From Streptomyces roseolus (GTDB lineage: Bacteria; Actinomycetota; Actinomycetes; Streptomycetales; Streptomycetaceae), in assembly GCF_014649855.1 (NCBI RefSeq), contig NZ_BMTV01000003.1, forward strand, positions 157,849 to 221,848: a DNA stretch of 64,000 bases, read 5' to 3'. Position 1 is the first letter of the stretch; every line of letters starts with the position of its first letter. The position numbers and the translations under genes were made by a program. This document shows positions 42,520 through 51,568 of this stretch, in pieces. The notes beneath the pieces are model-generated. The model made no database searches. It worked only from the letters and a program-made list of their open reading frames with translations, and was not told the DNA's origin.

Positions 42520-43424
42520 CGGACCGGTCTCTCCTTAGCGAGGGTGGTGACCGGGCACGGCGGCACGCCGGACCGGTCGAAGGGGAGGAATGGGGGTACG
42601 GAGGGAGGTGGTCCGGAGGAAGGTGGTCAGGCCGTCCGTCCGGACGCGGGAACAGTAACGGTCCGTCAGCGGGCCTCGCCCGTGGAGCCGAGGGGCATTA
42701 CCTCGATGCAGTGATCTTGTTCGCGGGCCGGTTTACCGCCTGGTCGGTCGACTTTCCGCCACGCGTGGGCGTGGCGGCACGACAAGGGGGCCGGTGGGGG
42801 CGCCGGGGCGCCTCGGCACCCCGATCGGACGGCGTGTGTTCCGGCCACGTCGACCCCCTCCGCTCCCTCTTGACAACCCGCCCCTGCCGTCACACAAGTC
42901 AACGGCGGGCGTCAACGCGGATTCCGACGCCTCGAAGGGCAGGCGCACCGGCGGGGCGGGCCGCTCCACGAGTCCCCTGGCCACGGTCGCGAGGACGCGC
43001 GACCCGACGGTGTGACCGGCGCCGGTGAAGGCGCCGTACCGCGACTCGGACCACCTGCCGGCCGGGCACGGGGAGGCGCGGGGCGCCGGACACCTGGCGT
43101 CGACCGGGGCGGCGGCGACTTCCGCGCGCCGACCACGGCGTGGCCGCGGCTCCGGCCGACGGGCTACGGGCTACGGGCTACGGGCGAGCACGCGGGTTCT
43201 TCTTCGGTCCGGGCGGAACCCGACCGGCCTGGGGAGAGTTTCGGCGTGGTCACGGAAGGGGCTGTGCCGGCGCCACCACCGGATCGTGTCCTTCCCCGGG
43301 CGCCGTGGACGCTCGGACATCTTTTGAAGACTGGAGGATATTCAGCGGCTCGTTCGATCTTCCTAGGGTGGAGGCACACGAAGGGCGGTCACCCCGAGAC
43401 CGCCACGGCGAAAGGGAGTTCACC
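42520..43424. other. Long spacer upstream of the 2-MIB operon
   Basis: No gene is supported in these 905 bp. Seen: a 9-bp perfect hairpin at 42756-42777 (CCGCCACGC loop GTGG) that could be an operator or attenuator. A TTGACA hexamer stands at 42869-42874, facing right, and a TTGACT facing left at about 42903. A triple CTACGGG tandem repeat lies near 43162-43186. Between 42990 and 43300 I see only high-GC sequence without ribosome sites. Confidence 0.65.
42756..42777. promoter_or_regulatory. Hairpin / palindrome upstream of the 2-MIB operon
   Basis: CCGCCACGC and GCGTGGCGG are perfect complements around the loop GTGG, 237 bp before the encapsulin start. It may bind a dimeric regulator or fold in the 5' leader; neither is shown. 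Confidence 0.4.
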
Positions 43425-44351
43425 ATGCGTGCTGTCGTCCAGAAGTCCTTCGGCGGCCCCGACGTCCTGGAGCTCGCCGAGAGGGACAAGCCCGCCCCGC
43501 TCGGCGGCGAGGTCCTGGTCCGCGTTCACGCGAGCGGCGTCAACCCGGTCGACGTGGCGGTGCGCTCCGGCGCCTATCCGCTCCTGGGCGAGCCTCCGTT
43601 CGGTGTCGGCTGGGACGTGTCCGGCGTCGTCGAGGAAGCCGGACCCGGTGCCCGATTCAAGCCCGGGGACGAGGTCTTCGGCATGCCGTTCTTTCCTCGT
43701 GCTGCCACTGGTTACGCCGACTACGTAGCGGTGCCTTCGCGCCAGGTGGCCCGCAAGCCCGCCACGCTCGACCACGTGCGGGCCGCCTCCGTGCCGCTGG
43801 CCGCCCTCACCGCCTGGCAGGGGCTGGTCGACGCGGCCCGGGTGGCCGAAGGGCAGCGGGTGCTGATCCACCGGGCGGCCGGTGGCGTCGGCCACTTCGC
43901 GGTGCAGATCGCCAAGGCGCGCGGCGCCCACGTCACGGCCCTGACGAGCGCCGCCAACCACGACTTCGTACGCGAGCTCGGGGCGGACGACGTCATCGAC
44001 CACCGCACCACCGACTACACCGAAGCGGCCGGAGACATGGACGTCGTCTTCGACTCCAGCTCCGAGGGCGAGCGTGCGCTGAGCGTCCTGAAGGCCGGCG
44101 GCACCCTGGTCAGCATCATGGAGCACTGGAACACCGAGCTTGCCGCCCGGATCGAGAACGAGGGCCGCCGTTTCGCCGGGGTCTCGGTCGAACCGGACTA
44201 CGCCTCCCTGGAGGCGATCGCGGCCCTGATCGACGCCGGCCGCATCCGCCCGCACGTCTCCGCGACGCTCCCGCTCGAACAGGCGGCGAAGGCCCACGAA
44301 CTGGTCGGATCCGGCCGCACTCGCGGCAAGGTCGTCCTGACCGTGGTCTGA
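43425..44351 (+). CDS. NADP-dependent quinone oxidoreductase-like protein (MDR superfamily)
   Basis: This 308-residue protein starts at ATG with AAAGGGAG upstream. It is a zinc-free medium-chain reductase of the QOR type. The N-terminal GroES-like part has VRVHASGVNPVDVAVRSGAYP. The Rossmann part has VLIHRAAGGVGHFAVQIAKARG with the nucleotide-binding Gly motif. It ends LEQAAKAHELVGSGRTRGKVVLTV. The substrate is unknown; these enzymes reduce quinones or alkenals with NADPH. An AraC regulator follows 15 bp downstream and probably controls it. Confidence 0.92.
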   Translation: MRAVVQKSFGGPDVLELAERDKPAPLGGEVLVRVHASGVNPVDVAVRSGAYPLLGEPPFGVGWDVSGVVEEAGPGARFKPGDEVFGMPFFPRAATGYADYVAVPSRQVARKPATLDHVRAASVPLAALTAWQGLVDAARVAEGQRVLIHRAAGGVGHFAVQIAKARGAHVTALTSAANHDFVRELGADDVIDHRTTDYTEAAGDMDVVFDSSSEGERALSVLKAGGTLVSIMEHWNTELAARIENEGRRFAGVSVEPDYASLEAIAALIDAGRIRPHVSATLPLEQAAKAHELVGSGRTRGKVVLTVV

Positions 44352-44366
44352 GCAGGGCGGGTTACA

Positions 44367-45344
44367 GTGCGGAGGGAGATCGGGAGATCCGCGGAGAGGG
44401 GGCGGGAGTTGGACATCCTCACCGAGGTGCTGGCCTCGATGCGTACCGGCCGGCCGGTCTCCGTCCGGACCACCGGACGCGTGCCCTTCGGACTGAGGCT
44501 GCCCCCCGTGGCCGGCGCGGGATTCCACGTGGTGCTGTCGGGCACGTGCTGGCTCGTCCCGCTGGAAGACGCGGCCCCCCAGCCGCCCCTCCCGCTCGGC
44601 CCGGGTGACGTGGTCTTCCTGCGGGACGGGCGCGGTCACATCCTGGCCGACCACCCCGACACCCCCTCCGAGGTCGAGCGGGCCTCGCAGTTCAGCCCGG
44701 GCTCACCGCTCGGCACGGTCACCGTCGGCGGCGTGGGCGCCCCCACCAACCTGCTGTGCGGGAACTACCACCTCGACCAGGCCCGCCCCCATCCCCTCGT
44801 ACGGCAGCTGCCGGAGATCATCCATCTGCCCGCGAGCCCCCTCCGGCATCCCGAGCTGGCTTCGGCCGTGCAGCTGCTGCGCACGGAACTGGAACAGCCG
44901 CGGCCGGGCTCCGCCGGCATCGTGCCCGCGCTGATCGACTCGCTGCTCCTGTACATCCTGCGCGCCTGGCTGGAGGAACGTCCGGCCGCGCGGGCCAAGG
45001 GCTGGGCCGCCGCACTCGGTGACGCGGCGGTCGCACCGACCCTGGCGGCGATCCACGAGAAGCCCGCCTTCCAGTGGACCGTGGCGACGCTGGCAGCCCG
45101 CGCGGGTCTGTCCCGTGCGGCCTTCGCCCGCCGGTTCAACGACCTGGTCGGTGAACCGCCCATGACGTATCTGACCCGCTGGCGCATGACGACCGCCGCG
45201 CGGCTCCTTCGGGAGTCCGACGTCCCCCTGTCCGAGGTCGCCGCGCGCACCGGTTACGGCTCCGAGTACGCCTTCGCCAAGGCTTTCAAGCGCGAGTACG
45301 GGCAGGCCCCGGGCGGTTACCGGCGTAAGGTGCGGGCGGCCTGA
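44367..45344 (+). CDS. AraC-family regulator with cupin domain
   Basis: From the GTG at 44367 the protein has 325 residues. TTG at 44409, with GAGAGGGG upstream, would give MDILTEVLASMRTGRP, which is the more usual start for this family, so the true start may be 42 bp later. The N-terminal cupin part (FHVVLSGTCWLVPLED, LGPGDVVFLRDGRGH) would bind a small ligand. The C-terminal double HTH has WTVATLAARAGLSRAAFARRF and PLSEVAARTGYGSEYAFAKAFKREYG. It lies 15 bp after the oxidoreductase and is probably its co-transcribed regulator. Confidence 0.92.
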   Translation: MRREIGRSAERGRELDILTEVLASMRTGRPVSVRTTGRVPFGLRLPPVAGAGFHVVLSGTCWLVPLEDAAPQPPLPLGPGDVVFLRDGRGHILADHPDTPSEVERASQFSPGSPLGTVTVGGVGAPTNLLCGNYHLDQARPHPLVRQLPEIIHLPASPLRHPELASAVQLLRTELEQPRPGSAGIVPALIDSLLLYILRAWLEERPAARAKGWAAALGDAAVAPTLAAIHEKPAFQWTVATLAARAGLSRAAFARRFNDLVGEPPMTYLTRWRMTTAARLLRESDVPLSEVAARTGYGSEYAFAKAFKREYGQAPGGYRRKVRAA

Positions 45345-45725
45345 CCGGCGGTCGCCACCGGCGACGCAGGGACGAACGGGTGACGGGCGGAGCGGCTGCA
45401 CGCCCCCGGCTCCGCCGACATGCGGCCCGCCGGCGGCGAACCCCGCGCCTGGCCGGGCCGGTTCCTGGTCCGTCCCCGCGCGCACCGCCGCGCGTCGCTC
45501 TCCGGCGAAGGCGCCAAGTCCTCGGCCGTCCCCCGGAACGACCAGGCACCGGAGGAGCGACCGCACCGCCTGCGCGACCACGGATCCGCCCCCCGCTCGG
45601 GCCGACGACGAAGTCGCCTGGATGCGCCGTGGCCCTTCGCCGTCGCGCTCGTCGTCGTCCGGACGGCGATCGCCCGGGCCCGCTCCGTCGGCCTCGCATC
45701 GGACCGTGGGACCGGAGGGCGGGCG
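45345..45725. other. Spacer between AraC regulator and MerR gene
   Basis: This 381-bp convergent spacer shows no supported gene, strong hairpin or repeat. Open frames here lack ribosome sites and have no recognisable domains. Confidence 0.6.
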
Positions 45726-46199
45726 TCAGTCTTCCGGGTGGCCGTCGTAGACGCGGATTTTGTACTCGGTGATCTCCAGCGCCAGACCGAGTTCACGGAT
45801 CTGCCGCGTGATGCGGTCTTGCTGGTCGAGCATGATGCGGCGGCGTTCCGGGACGGTGCTCGGGCCCTGCTCGACGAGCAGGATGTAGCGCTTGAGGTCG
45901 GCCATGGTCATGCCGGACAGGCGCATCCGGGTCAGGAAGACGAGACGGCGCAGATCGAGCGCGGAATACTCGCGGTACCCGGAGGCGTTGCGAGCGGGCC
46001 GCACGAGTCCCTCCTGTTCGTAGTACCGGAGGGTGTGCGTCGACAGGCCGACCAGGCGAGCGGCCTCGGCGACGCTCTTGGGCATCGCCGAGGTCTCGAT
46101 CGTGGTGTCGTCGAGCAGTTCGTGCAGCGCGTCGATCGCCGAAGAGGAGGGCCCTCCCCCGGCAGCGAGGAGACGTTCGATCAGCGCTTCGGTGGCCAT
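45726..46199 (-). CDS. MerR-family transcriptional regulator
   Basis: This 157-residue protein starts at ATG. A helical N-terminal extension of about 38 residues precedes the MerR HTH (SVAEAARLVGLSTHTLRYYEQEGLV) and wing (PARNASGYREY). The dimerisation helix region is LVFLTRMRLSGMTMADLKRYI. No Cys cluster for metal binding is present. It lies 19 bp after an SDR oxidoreductase and is co-transcribed; the promoter before that operon has a MerR-style inverted repeat. It is likely an aldehyde- or redox-type regulator of the SDR. Confidence 0.92.
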   Translation of the reverse strand: MATEALIERLLAAGGGPSSSAIDALHELLDDTTIETSAMPKSVAEAARLVGLSTHTLRYYEQEGLVRPARNASGYREYSALDLRRLVFLTRMRLSGMTMADLKRYILLVEQGPSTVPERRRIMLDQQDRITRQIRELGLALEITEYKIRVYDGHPED

Positions 46200-46218
46200 G
46201 GCCCACAGCGTACGGCGA

Positions 46219-47091
46219 TCAGAACGCGCGCACTGCGGGCGGCATGCCCGGGAAGTCCGCCGACTCGCTCACCGACGCCCATTTCTCGACGTCTTCGAGC
46301 GCCTCACGGTGGACGCGGGTGAGATTGCGGACCGCCTCGGCGCCGAGCGGGAGCCGGAGCGGCGCGTCAGGGGTGCCGAGCATGTCGCGGATCACCCTGG
46401 CGGCGCGTGCCGGATCGCCCTCCTGGATGCCGTCGGCCTCGGCCATGTTCGCGCGCACGGCACCGACGGCCTCGTCGTAGATCGAGCTCTGCCGCGCCGT
46501 GTGGAGCACGTCGGCGGCGTTGAACGTGGTGCGGAAGCGACTGGGCTCGACGATCAGGACGCGGATGCCGAACGGCGCGACCTCACCCGCGAGCGCCTCC
46601 GACCATCCCTCGAGCGCGAACTTTCCGGCCGAGTAGCTGCCGACGGCGGGGAACGACATCCGCCCTCCCTGACTGCTCATCTGCACGATCGCGCCCGAGC
46701 GGCGCTCCCGCAGATGGGGCAGCACGGCACGCACATAGGCGGCCGGGCCGAACAGATGCTGCTCGAGCATGGCCCGCAGATCGGCATCCGTGATCTCTTC
46801 GGCGGTGCCGACCTGGCCGGCGCCGGCATTGTTGACGAGCACGTCGACGCGCCCGAACACCTCCAGCGCCCGCCGCACCACCGCGTCCGCTCCCGCCGTG
46901 TCGCGCACGTCGTGTTCGATGCCGAGGAACCGGCCCCCGTACCGCGCCTCGAGCCCGTCGAACCGGTCGGCCCGTCGCGCGGTCCCGATCACCTGCTCGC
47001 CGGCCGCGAGCGCCGCCTCGGCGAGCGCCAGACCGAGGCCCGAACTCGCACCCGTGATGATCCATGTCTTCGCCTCGTTCGTCGTGGTCAT
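46219..47091 (-). CDS. Short-chain dehydrogenase/reductase (SDR)
   Basis: This 290-residue protein starts at ATG. Classical SDR motifs are WIITGASSGLGLALAEAAL (TGxxxGxG), LVNNAGAGQVG (NNAG), and catalytic Ser in MSSQGG with SYSAGKFALEGW (YxxxK). The C-terminal 80 residues are typical of the RhlG / ketoreductase-like class. It is transcribed from a promoter with a MerR-type operator very close to the start codon. The substrate is unknown. The MerR gene follows. Confidence 0.92.
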   Translation of the reverse strand: MTTTNEAKTWIITGASSGLGLALAEAALAAGEQVIGTARRADRFDGLEARYGGRFLGIEHDVRDTAGADAVVRRALEVFGRVDVLVNNAGAGQVGTAEEITDADLRAMLEQHLFGPAAYVRAVLPHLRERRSGAIVQMSSQGGRMSFPAVGSYSAGKFALEGWSEALAGEVAPFGIRVLIVEPSRFRTTFNAADVLHTARQSSIYDEAVGAVRANMAEADGIQEGDPARAARVIRDMLGTPDAPLRLPLGAEAVRNLTRVHREALEDVEKWASVSESADFPGMPPAVRAF

Positions 47092-47101
47092 GGCACCGAC
47101 G

Positions 47102-47126
47102 CTAAAGCTTCACGTGCGCTTGAAGG
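47102..47126 (-). promoter_or_regulatory. MerR-type promoter/operator of the SDR operon
   Basis: CTTCA and TGAAG arms (47108-47112, 47121-47125) form an inverted repeat, read on the minus strand as CTTCAAGCGCACGTGAAG. It is directly followed by TTTAGC as -10. The -10 lies about 11 bp before the ATG, so the mRNA leader is almost absent. This layout is the classical MerR-activated promoter. Confidence 0.7.
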
Positions 47127-47485
47127 CAAGCCGCACTCGGGCTCGGGAGGCGTGGAGCGATCCAGCCGCTGGATCCCGTGCCGGTGGACCCGACCGCGGC
47201 GCGGGCTCACCGGCATGCCGCCGGCGCGCGGCCCTCGTCGTCCCCGGCCCGTGCCCGCGCACCCGGCGGAGCGGGTCGGCGTCTCCGCGGTTCACGCCTC
47301 GCCCTCACGGGCAGACGGTGGGCGGGACCGATCCGGTCGCTTCGCGAGGAGGCCCCGACGCCGGGCGCGGAAGGGGGTCCCTGCGATGGGGGCACCTCCC
47401 AGCGGCAGCCGGGGGGGGGACGTCGGTGACCGACGACGACGCGGCCGGGGGAGTCGTGAGCCCGGCATGATCCGGAAGAGACGGC
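47127..47485. other. Spacer without supported gene
   Basis: This 359-bp region between the SDR promoter and the convergent-end of the GNAT gene is high GC and shows no ribosome site, domain or clear hairpin. A run of eight G occurs near 47411. Confidence 0.6.
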
Positions 47486-47827
47486 CTAACGGCCCAGGCG
47501 GGCGTCCAGCCACTGGAGGACCTCGGGGGTGACCGGGTCGGTGATGTCCGCGAACTCCTCGTTCTTCTTGAGGAACTTGGCGACGTACGGGCAGACCGGC
47601 ACGATCCGCATGCCGGAGGCGCGGACGTCGTCCAGGGCGTGCCGGACGAGAATCGCCGCCAGGCCCTGGCCCGCGTAGGCCTCGTCGACCTCTGTGTGGA
47701 AGAAGACGCGGCGGTCGTCGCGGTCCCGGTAGGCGGTCAGCCCGGCCCGGGCACCGTCGACGAGGATCTCGTAGCGGTGGCGCTCGTCGACGCGGCGGAC
47801 GACGGGGGCGGCGGTCTGCTCGCTCAT
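47486..47827 (-). CDS. GNAT-type N-acetyltransferase, YjdJ/NATD1-like
   Basis: The ATG at 47827 gives 113 residues. It is a short single-domain acetyltransferase: RYEILVDGARAGLTAYRDRDDRRVFFHTEVDEAYAGQGLA includes the acyl-CoA loop (GQGLA), followed by LVRHALDDVRASG and IVPVCPYVAKFLKKN. The PVCPYVAKFL segment is diagnostic of the small YjdJ / GTLF3B family. Its substrate is not known. It is divergent from the NUDIX gene. Confidence 0.92.
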   Translation of the reverse strand: MSEQTAAPVVRRVDERHRYEILVDGARAGLTAYRDRDDRRVFFHTEVDEAYAGQGLAAILVRHALDDVRASGMRIVPVCPYVAKFLKKNEEFADITDPVTPEVLQWLDARLGR

Positions 47828-47993
47828 GGGCGGCCTTTCGGGGTCGGGGCGCTCGGACGCGCCCTCCACCCTACTCCCCGGTATCCGCAGGTGGCGGGCG
47901 GCCGCGCGGCCGAAACCGCTGTGCACGCCGAGGGGGGCGGGCTCGTTGGACCCGGCGAAGCCGCTCCGCACTCCCCCACCCCGGAGGTCCGAC

Positions 47994-48557
47994 ATGCATC
48001 CCCTGCCCTCCCCCGCCCCCGCCGCCGCTCCGGCGGGGTGCCGGGAGATGCTCCCGGTCGACGAGTTCGTCGCGACGCTGCCGAAGGCGACCCTCTTCGG
48101 TGCCGTGTACTTCACCGACATGGACGACCGGCCGGTACAGCTCCACGCCGTCTACAGCCCGGACCACCCCTGGCAGCTGCCGGGCGGCACCGCCGAGGCG
48201 GGGGAACGGCCGTGGCGGACCGCCGTGCGGGAGACGGAGGAGGAGACGGGGCTCGTGGTGCCCGGCCCGCCCCGGCTCCTCGCCGCCGTCTTCGGGCTGC
48301 CGGGCGCCGCGTGGCCGCTGGCGACCGCCGGGTACGTCTTCGACGGCGGGCGCCTCACCGACCGGCAGATCGAGGAGCTCGTCCTCGACCCGGAGGAGCA
48401 CGACGAGGTGCGCGTCCTGCCGCTCCCCCGGTGGCGGCCCCTGATGCCCCCGCGCGACTTCGCCCGCCTCACCGCCTTCGCCGAGGCCAGGCGCACCGGC
48501 ACGGCCGCGTACGTCGGCGCCTGGGACTGGGACGAACCGCCCGGCGGGGAGGAGTAG
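47994..48557 (+). CDS. NUDIX hydrolase
   Basis: The ATG at 47994 has GGAGG upstream and gives 187 residues. The Nudix box GX5EX7REUXEEXGU is at 65-87 (GTAEAGERP to RETEEETGLV), complete with the metal-binding glutamates. The N-terminal 40 residues are Pro/Ala-rich; the C-terminal part ends DWDEPPGGEE. The substrate (a nucleoside diphosphate derivative) cannot be told. It is divergent from the GNAT gene. Confidence 0.92.
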   Translation: MHPLPSPAPAAAPAGCREMLPVDEFVATLPKATLFGAVYFTDMDDRPVQLHAVYSPDHPWQLPGGTAEAGERPWRTAVRETEEETGLVVPGPPRLLAAVFGLPGAAWPLATAGYVFDGGRLTDRQIEELVLDPEEHDEVRVLPLPRWRPLMPPRDFARLTAFAEARRTGTAAYVGAWDWDEPPGGEE

Positions 48558-48644
48558 TTCCCCGCGTTCAGGTGGCCCGCGCGCGGCGGAGGGTGCGGAT
48601 CACCGGGACGGCCGGCAGGGCGGCGCCCGCCGCCACGCAGGCCG

Positions 48645-49055
48645 CCGCACCGGGAGGGCTGCCGGCTCCAGTACGCGGAGCTGCCGGTCGCCGGGCCGGG
48701 GGCCGACTCGCCGGCGCCGCTCCTGGACCGGCTGGGCGAGCGGCTCGAACAGCCGCTGTCCGTCGCGGACATGGCGGTCCGGGCGCGGGTCTCGCCCCGG
48801 ACGCTGACCCGGCGCTTCGACGAGCAGCTGGGCATCAGCCCGGGCCGCTGGCTCCTCGACCGGCGAATCGCCGCGACCAGGACTCTCCTGGAGGAGACGG
48901 ACCTGCCGGTGGAGACCATCGCCCACCGGGTGGGCCTCTCCTCGGCCGTGAACCTCCGCCGTCGTTTTCACGAGGCCCTGCGCACCACCCCCGCCGCCTA
49001 TCGGCGCGCCTTCCGGGCGGAGAGGGCGGGGGCGGGCGCGGGTGCCGGTTCCTAA
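48645..49055 (+). pseudogene. 5'-truncated GlxA/AraC-type regulator
   Basis: The frame reads PPHREGCRLQYAELPV, then LLDRLGERLEQPLSVADM and the double HTH (VSPRTLTRRFDEQLGISP, ETIAHRVGLSSAVNLRRRFHEAL). This is the linker and C-terminal AraC part of GlxA-family regulators. The expected 180-residue DJ-1/PfpI-like N-terminal domain is absent; upstream the frame is unlike it. An ATG at 48771 could express a bare 94-residue HTH protein, but it would begin inside the first HTH helix. I read it as a truncated pseudogene. Confidence 0.75.
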
Positions 49056-51292
49056 CCCTGGTCGGCGACGAAGGACGCCATCCAGGTCAGGGCGGAGTTC
49101 CAGTTGATGGTCAGTTCGTTGGTGGACCAGGACTGGATGTCGTCGATGTAGCAGAACTGGCCGGTGCAGCCCTGGAGTTTCGCCTGCGCCAGCGGGTCCT
49201 GGATGCTGGAGTTCGGGCCGCCGGAGAGCGAACCGGCGGGCGGGTGCGGCAGCGCGGGGTCGAGCTGGTGCGCGTACCAGCGGCTGTGCTGGTTCCGGGC
49301 GCTGACCTCGCCGTAGCCGGTGACGTAGGAGAGGTTCAGGGCGTTGCGGCCGAGGACGTAGTCCATGCTCTGGAGCGCCCCGTCGCGGTAGGCGGCGGCA
49401 CCGGTGAGGTCGTAGGCGGTGGCGAGGACGACGGCGTTGTTGAGGATCTGGTGGGTGGAGCCCCAGTCGTACCGCTGGCCCTCGGGGGCGTACGGCATGC
49501 CGTAGGGGTGGGCCTTGAGGGTGGCCAGGTAGCGGTCGGCCCCGGCGCGGACCGAGGCGCGGACCTTGTCGCGGCCGGGCAGGCGGCTGGGGACGGTGGC
49601 GAGGTCGAGGCGGGCGGGGACGGCCGTCCGCGCCCAGTCGAAGCCGACGGCGCCGAAGACGTCGGCGGTGTGGACCGGCGAGGCGAGGACGTGGTCCTTG
49701 AACGCCTTCTCCCCGGTCGTGAGGTACAGCTCGGCGGCGGCCCAGTAGAACTCGTCGGAGACGTCGGGGTCGGGGTAGGCGCCGCCGCCGACGCCGTCGC
49801 TCTCGGAGGCGAGGACGTCGGGGTGGGCGAGGGCGGCGGCCCAGGCCTTGCGGGCGGCGGTCAGCGCGGTGGCCGCGAACCGGGGGTCGAACTCCTCGTA
49901 GACGCGGGCCGCCTGGGCGGCGGCGGCGGCGAGGTTGAGGGTGGCGGCGGTGGTCGGCGGGTGGAGCTCGCGCTTCTGCGGGTCGTCGGCGGGCAGCAGC
50001 GGCAGGCCGGTCCACTGCTCGTCGTGGATCTTGTGGTGGGCCATGCCGGCGAGCGGTTCGCCGTCGGGGACCTGCATCTTGAGGAGGAAGTCCAGCTCCC
50101 AGCGGGCCTCGTCGAGGAGGTCGGGGACGCCGTTTCCGCTCTCGGGGAGGGCGAGGGTGCCGTCGCCGAGCGCGTCGGCGTCGCCGGTGCGGGCGTGCCG
50201 GGCGCGCTCGTAGGTGGAGAGGAGCTGCCAGACGGAGATGCCGCCGTTGACGACGTACTTGCCGTGGTCGCCCGCGTCGTACCAGCCGCCGCTGACGTCG
50301 AGGGTGTAGTCGCAGACGCCCGGCTGGCAGGGCACTCGGGTGTCGCCCTGGTTGGGGGCGGTGCCGACGTGGCCGGCCGCGCGACCGTAACCGGGGCGCA
50401 GGTCCTCGCGGATGGGGGTGCCGCTGCGCTGGGTGTAGTAGAACTTCGCGGCGTCCAGGCGCAGTCGGTCGTAGGCGGCGGTGCCGATGTCGAAGGGGTG
50501 GCTGGTCTCGCCGTCGACGGTGAGGGTGAAGCCGGTTCCGGGCGTCCGGTGCCGGCCGAAGTCGAGGGAGTGGACGTTCTGCCCGGAGGAGGCGTCGACT
50601 CCGCGCGGGACGGTCCAGCCGCGCGCGACGGCGGTGCCGTCGGCGTCGTCGAGCCGCCAGGGCAGCCGGGTGGTCGCCTCGGTGACGACGGTGGCGTTCT
50701 TGGGGCCCCGGGGCAGATAGCCGACCTGGTTGACCCGGACGCGGGGACCGGTGTCGGGCTCGTACTTCTCCGGCGGCACCCCGCCGAGCAGGGAGACGTC
50801 GTCGAGGCAGAACCGCCAGGCGTCGGCGGATCCGCCGAGCTGGAAGGCGACCTGCCCCTGGGTGGTGTCGACCGGGGAGGTGAAGGTGTAGGCGTAGGTG
50901 TCGCCGGAGACGCTGAGCTGCGGCACGACCTCGTGGTAGGCGTCGTACGGGGCGACCTGGAGGCCGACGACGGCGCGGACGGAGTGGCCCGCCGGGGTGC
51001 CGTTGGCACGGAAGGCGATGCGGTACGTCTCGCCCGCGGCGAGCGTGAGGTCGTTCTGGCCGACGCCGGCGTCCCAGCGGTTCACGGTGCCGCCCGGCAC
51101 GTCGGCGCAGAGTCCGCCGTCGGCCGGGCCTGCGGTGACGCCGCTCGTCCACCAGGAGGCGGTGCCGTCGTCGAAGGTGCCGTTCACGATCTGCTCCACC
51201 TCGTCCGCCCCGGCGGTGCCCGCGGGCACGGCGGTCAGACCGGCCGCCAGCAGGGCCGTCAGGGACAGCAGGGCGGTTCTGCGTAGGTTCAA
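49052..51292 (-). CDS. Secreted endoglucanase, CBM4/9 - Ig-like - GH9
   Basis: I choose the TTG at 51292 ([18 protein letters not shown]) with GAGGAG upstream, giving 746 residues with a signal peptide. An ATG at 51379 is in frame but would place the CebR box inside the gene. Residues 35-175 are a CBM4/9-like domain ([14 protein letters not shown]). An Ig-like CelD_N domain follows (about 185-275, [11 protein letters not shown]), then the GH9 barrel. Catalytic motifs are [17 protein letters not shown] with the nucleophilic-water Asp, the His region [10 protein letters not shown], and the acid Glu in [13 protein letters not shown]. The CebR box upstream ties it to the cellulose regulon. Confidence 0.93.
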   Translation of the reverse strand: MNLRRTALLSLTALLAAGLTAVPAGTAGADEVEQIVNGTFDDGTASWWTSGVTAGPADGGLCADVPGGTVNRWDAGVGQNDLTLAAGETYRIAFRANGTPAGHSVRAVVGLQVAPYDAYHEVVPQLSVSGDTYAYTFTSPVDTTQGQVAFQLGGSADAWRFCLDDVSLLGGVPPEKYEPDTGPRVRVNQVGYLPRGPKNATVVTEATTRLPWRLDDADGTAVARGWTVPRGVDASSGQNVHSLDFGRHRTPGTGFTLTVDGETSHPFDIGTAAYDRLRLDAAKFYYTQRSGTPIREDLRPGYGRAAGHVGTAPNQGDTRVPCQPGVCDYTLDVSGGWYDAGDHGKYVVNGGISVWQLLSTYERARHARTGDADALGDGTLALPESGNGVPDLLDEARWELDFLLKMQVPDGEPLAGMAHHKIHDEQWTGLPLLPADDPQKRELHPPTTAATLNLAAAAAQAARVYEEFDPRFAATALTAARKAWAAALAHPDVLASESDGVGGGAYPDPDVSDEFYWAAAELYLTTGEKAFKDHVLASPVHTADVFGAVGFDWARTAVPARLDLATVPSRLPGRDKVRASVRAGADRYLATLKAHPYGMPYAPEGQRYDWGSTHQILNNAVVLATAYDLTGAAAYRDGALQSMDYVLGRNALNLSYVTGYGEVSARNQHSRWYAHQLDPALPHPPAGSLSGGPNSSIQDPLAQAKLQGCTGQFCYIDDIQSWSTNELTINWNSALTWMASFVADQG

Positions 51293-51349
51293 CGTCCGCT
51301 CCTCGTGGGATCGGTGGGGCACGCCCTCCGATGCGCCGCCGCGCCGGAG

Positions 51350-51363
51350 TGGGAGCGCTCCCA
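51350..51363. promoter_or_regulatory. CebR operator before GH9 cellulase
   Basis: TGGGAGCGCTCCCA, perfect palindrome, 58 bp before the chosen TTG start of GH9 and about 20 kb from cebR. Confidence 0.92.
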
Positions 51364-51534
51364 AGCGAGTGGTGGACATCCTTGTGGCCGGAGCGCGGGG
51401 CCGTCAACGGTCCGGACGGCCCCGCGCGGGGAAATCCGGCCGGCCGTCGGTGGACACGCGGTCGGCCGTGAGGGGCACGCGGCCCGGTCGCGGGGGAATC
51501 GCGGCCGGTCGTGGACGGACACGCGGTCGGCCGT

Positions 51535-51568
51535 CGGTGACCCGCGGCCGGTCGTCCGCGGGTCACCG
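51535..51568. terminator. Perfect hairpin in spacer
   Basis: A 13-bp perfect stem (51535-51547 with 51556-51568) and an 8-nt loop, not next to any recognised gene end. It may be a terminator of a lost gene. Confidence 0.5.

Noticed and set aside
43140..43424. Upstream extension of the quinone oxidoreductase frame
   Set aside because: The ATG at 43425 has a strong ribosome site and gives the family N-terminus; the upstream part is non-protein-like and contains CTACGGG repeats.
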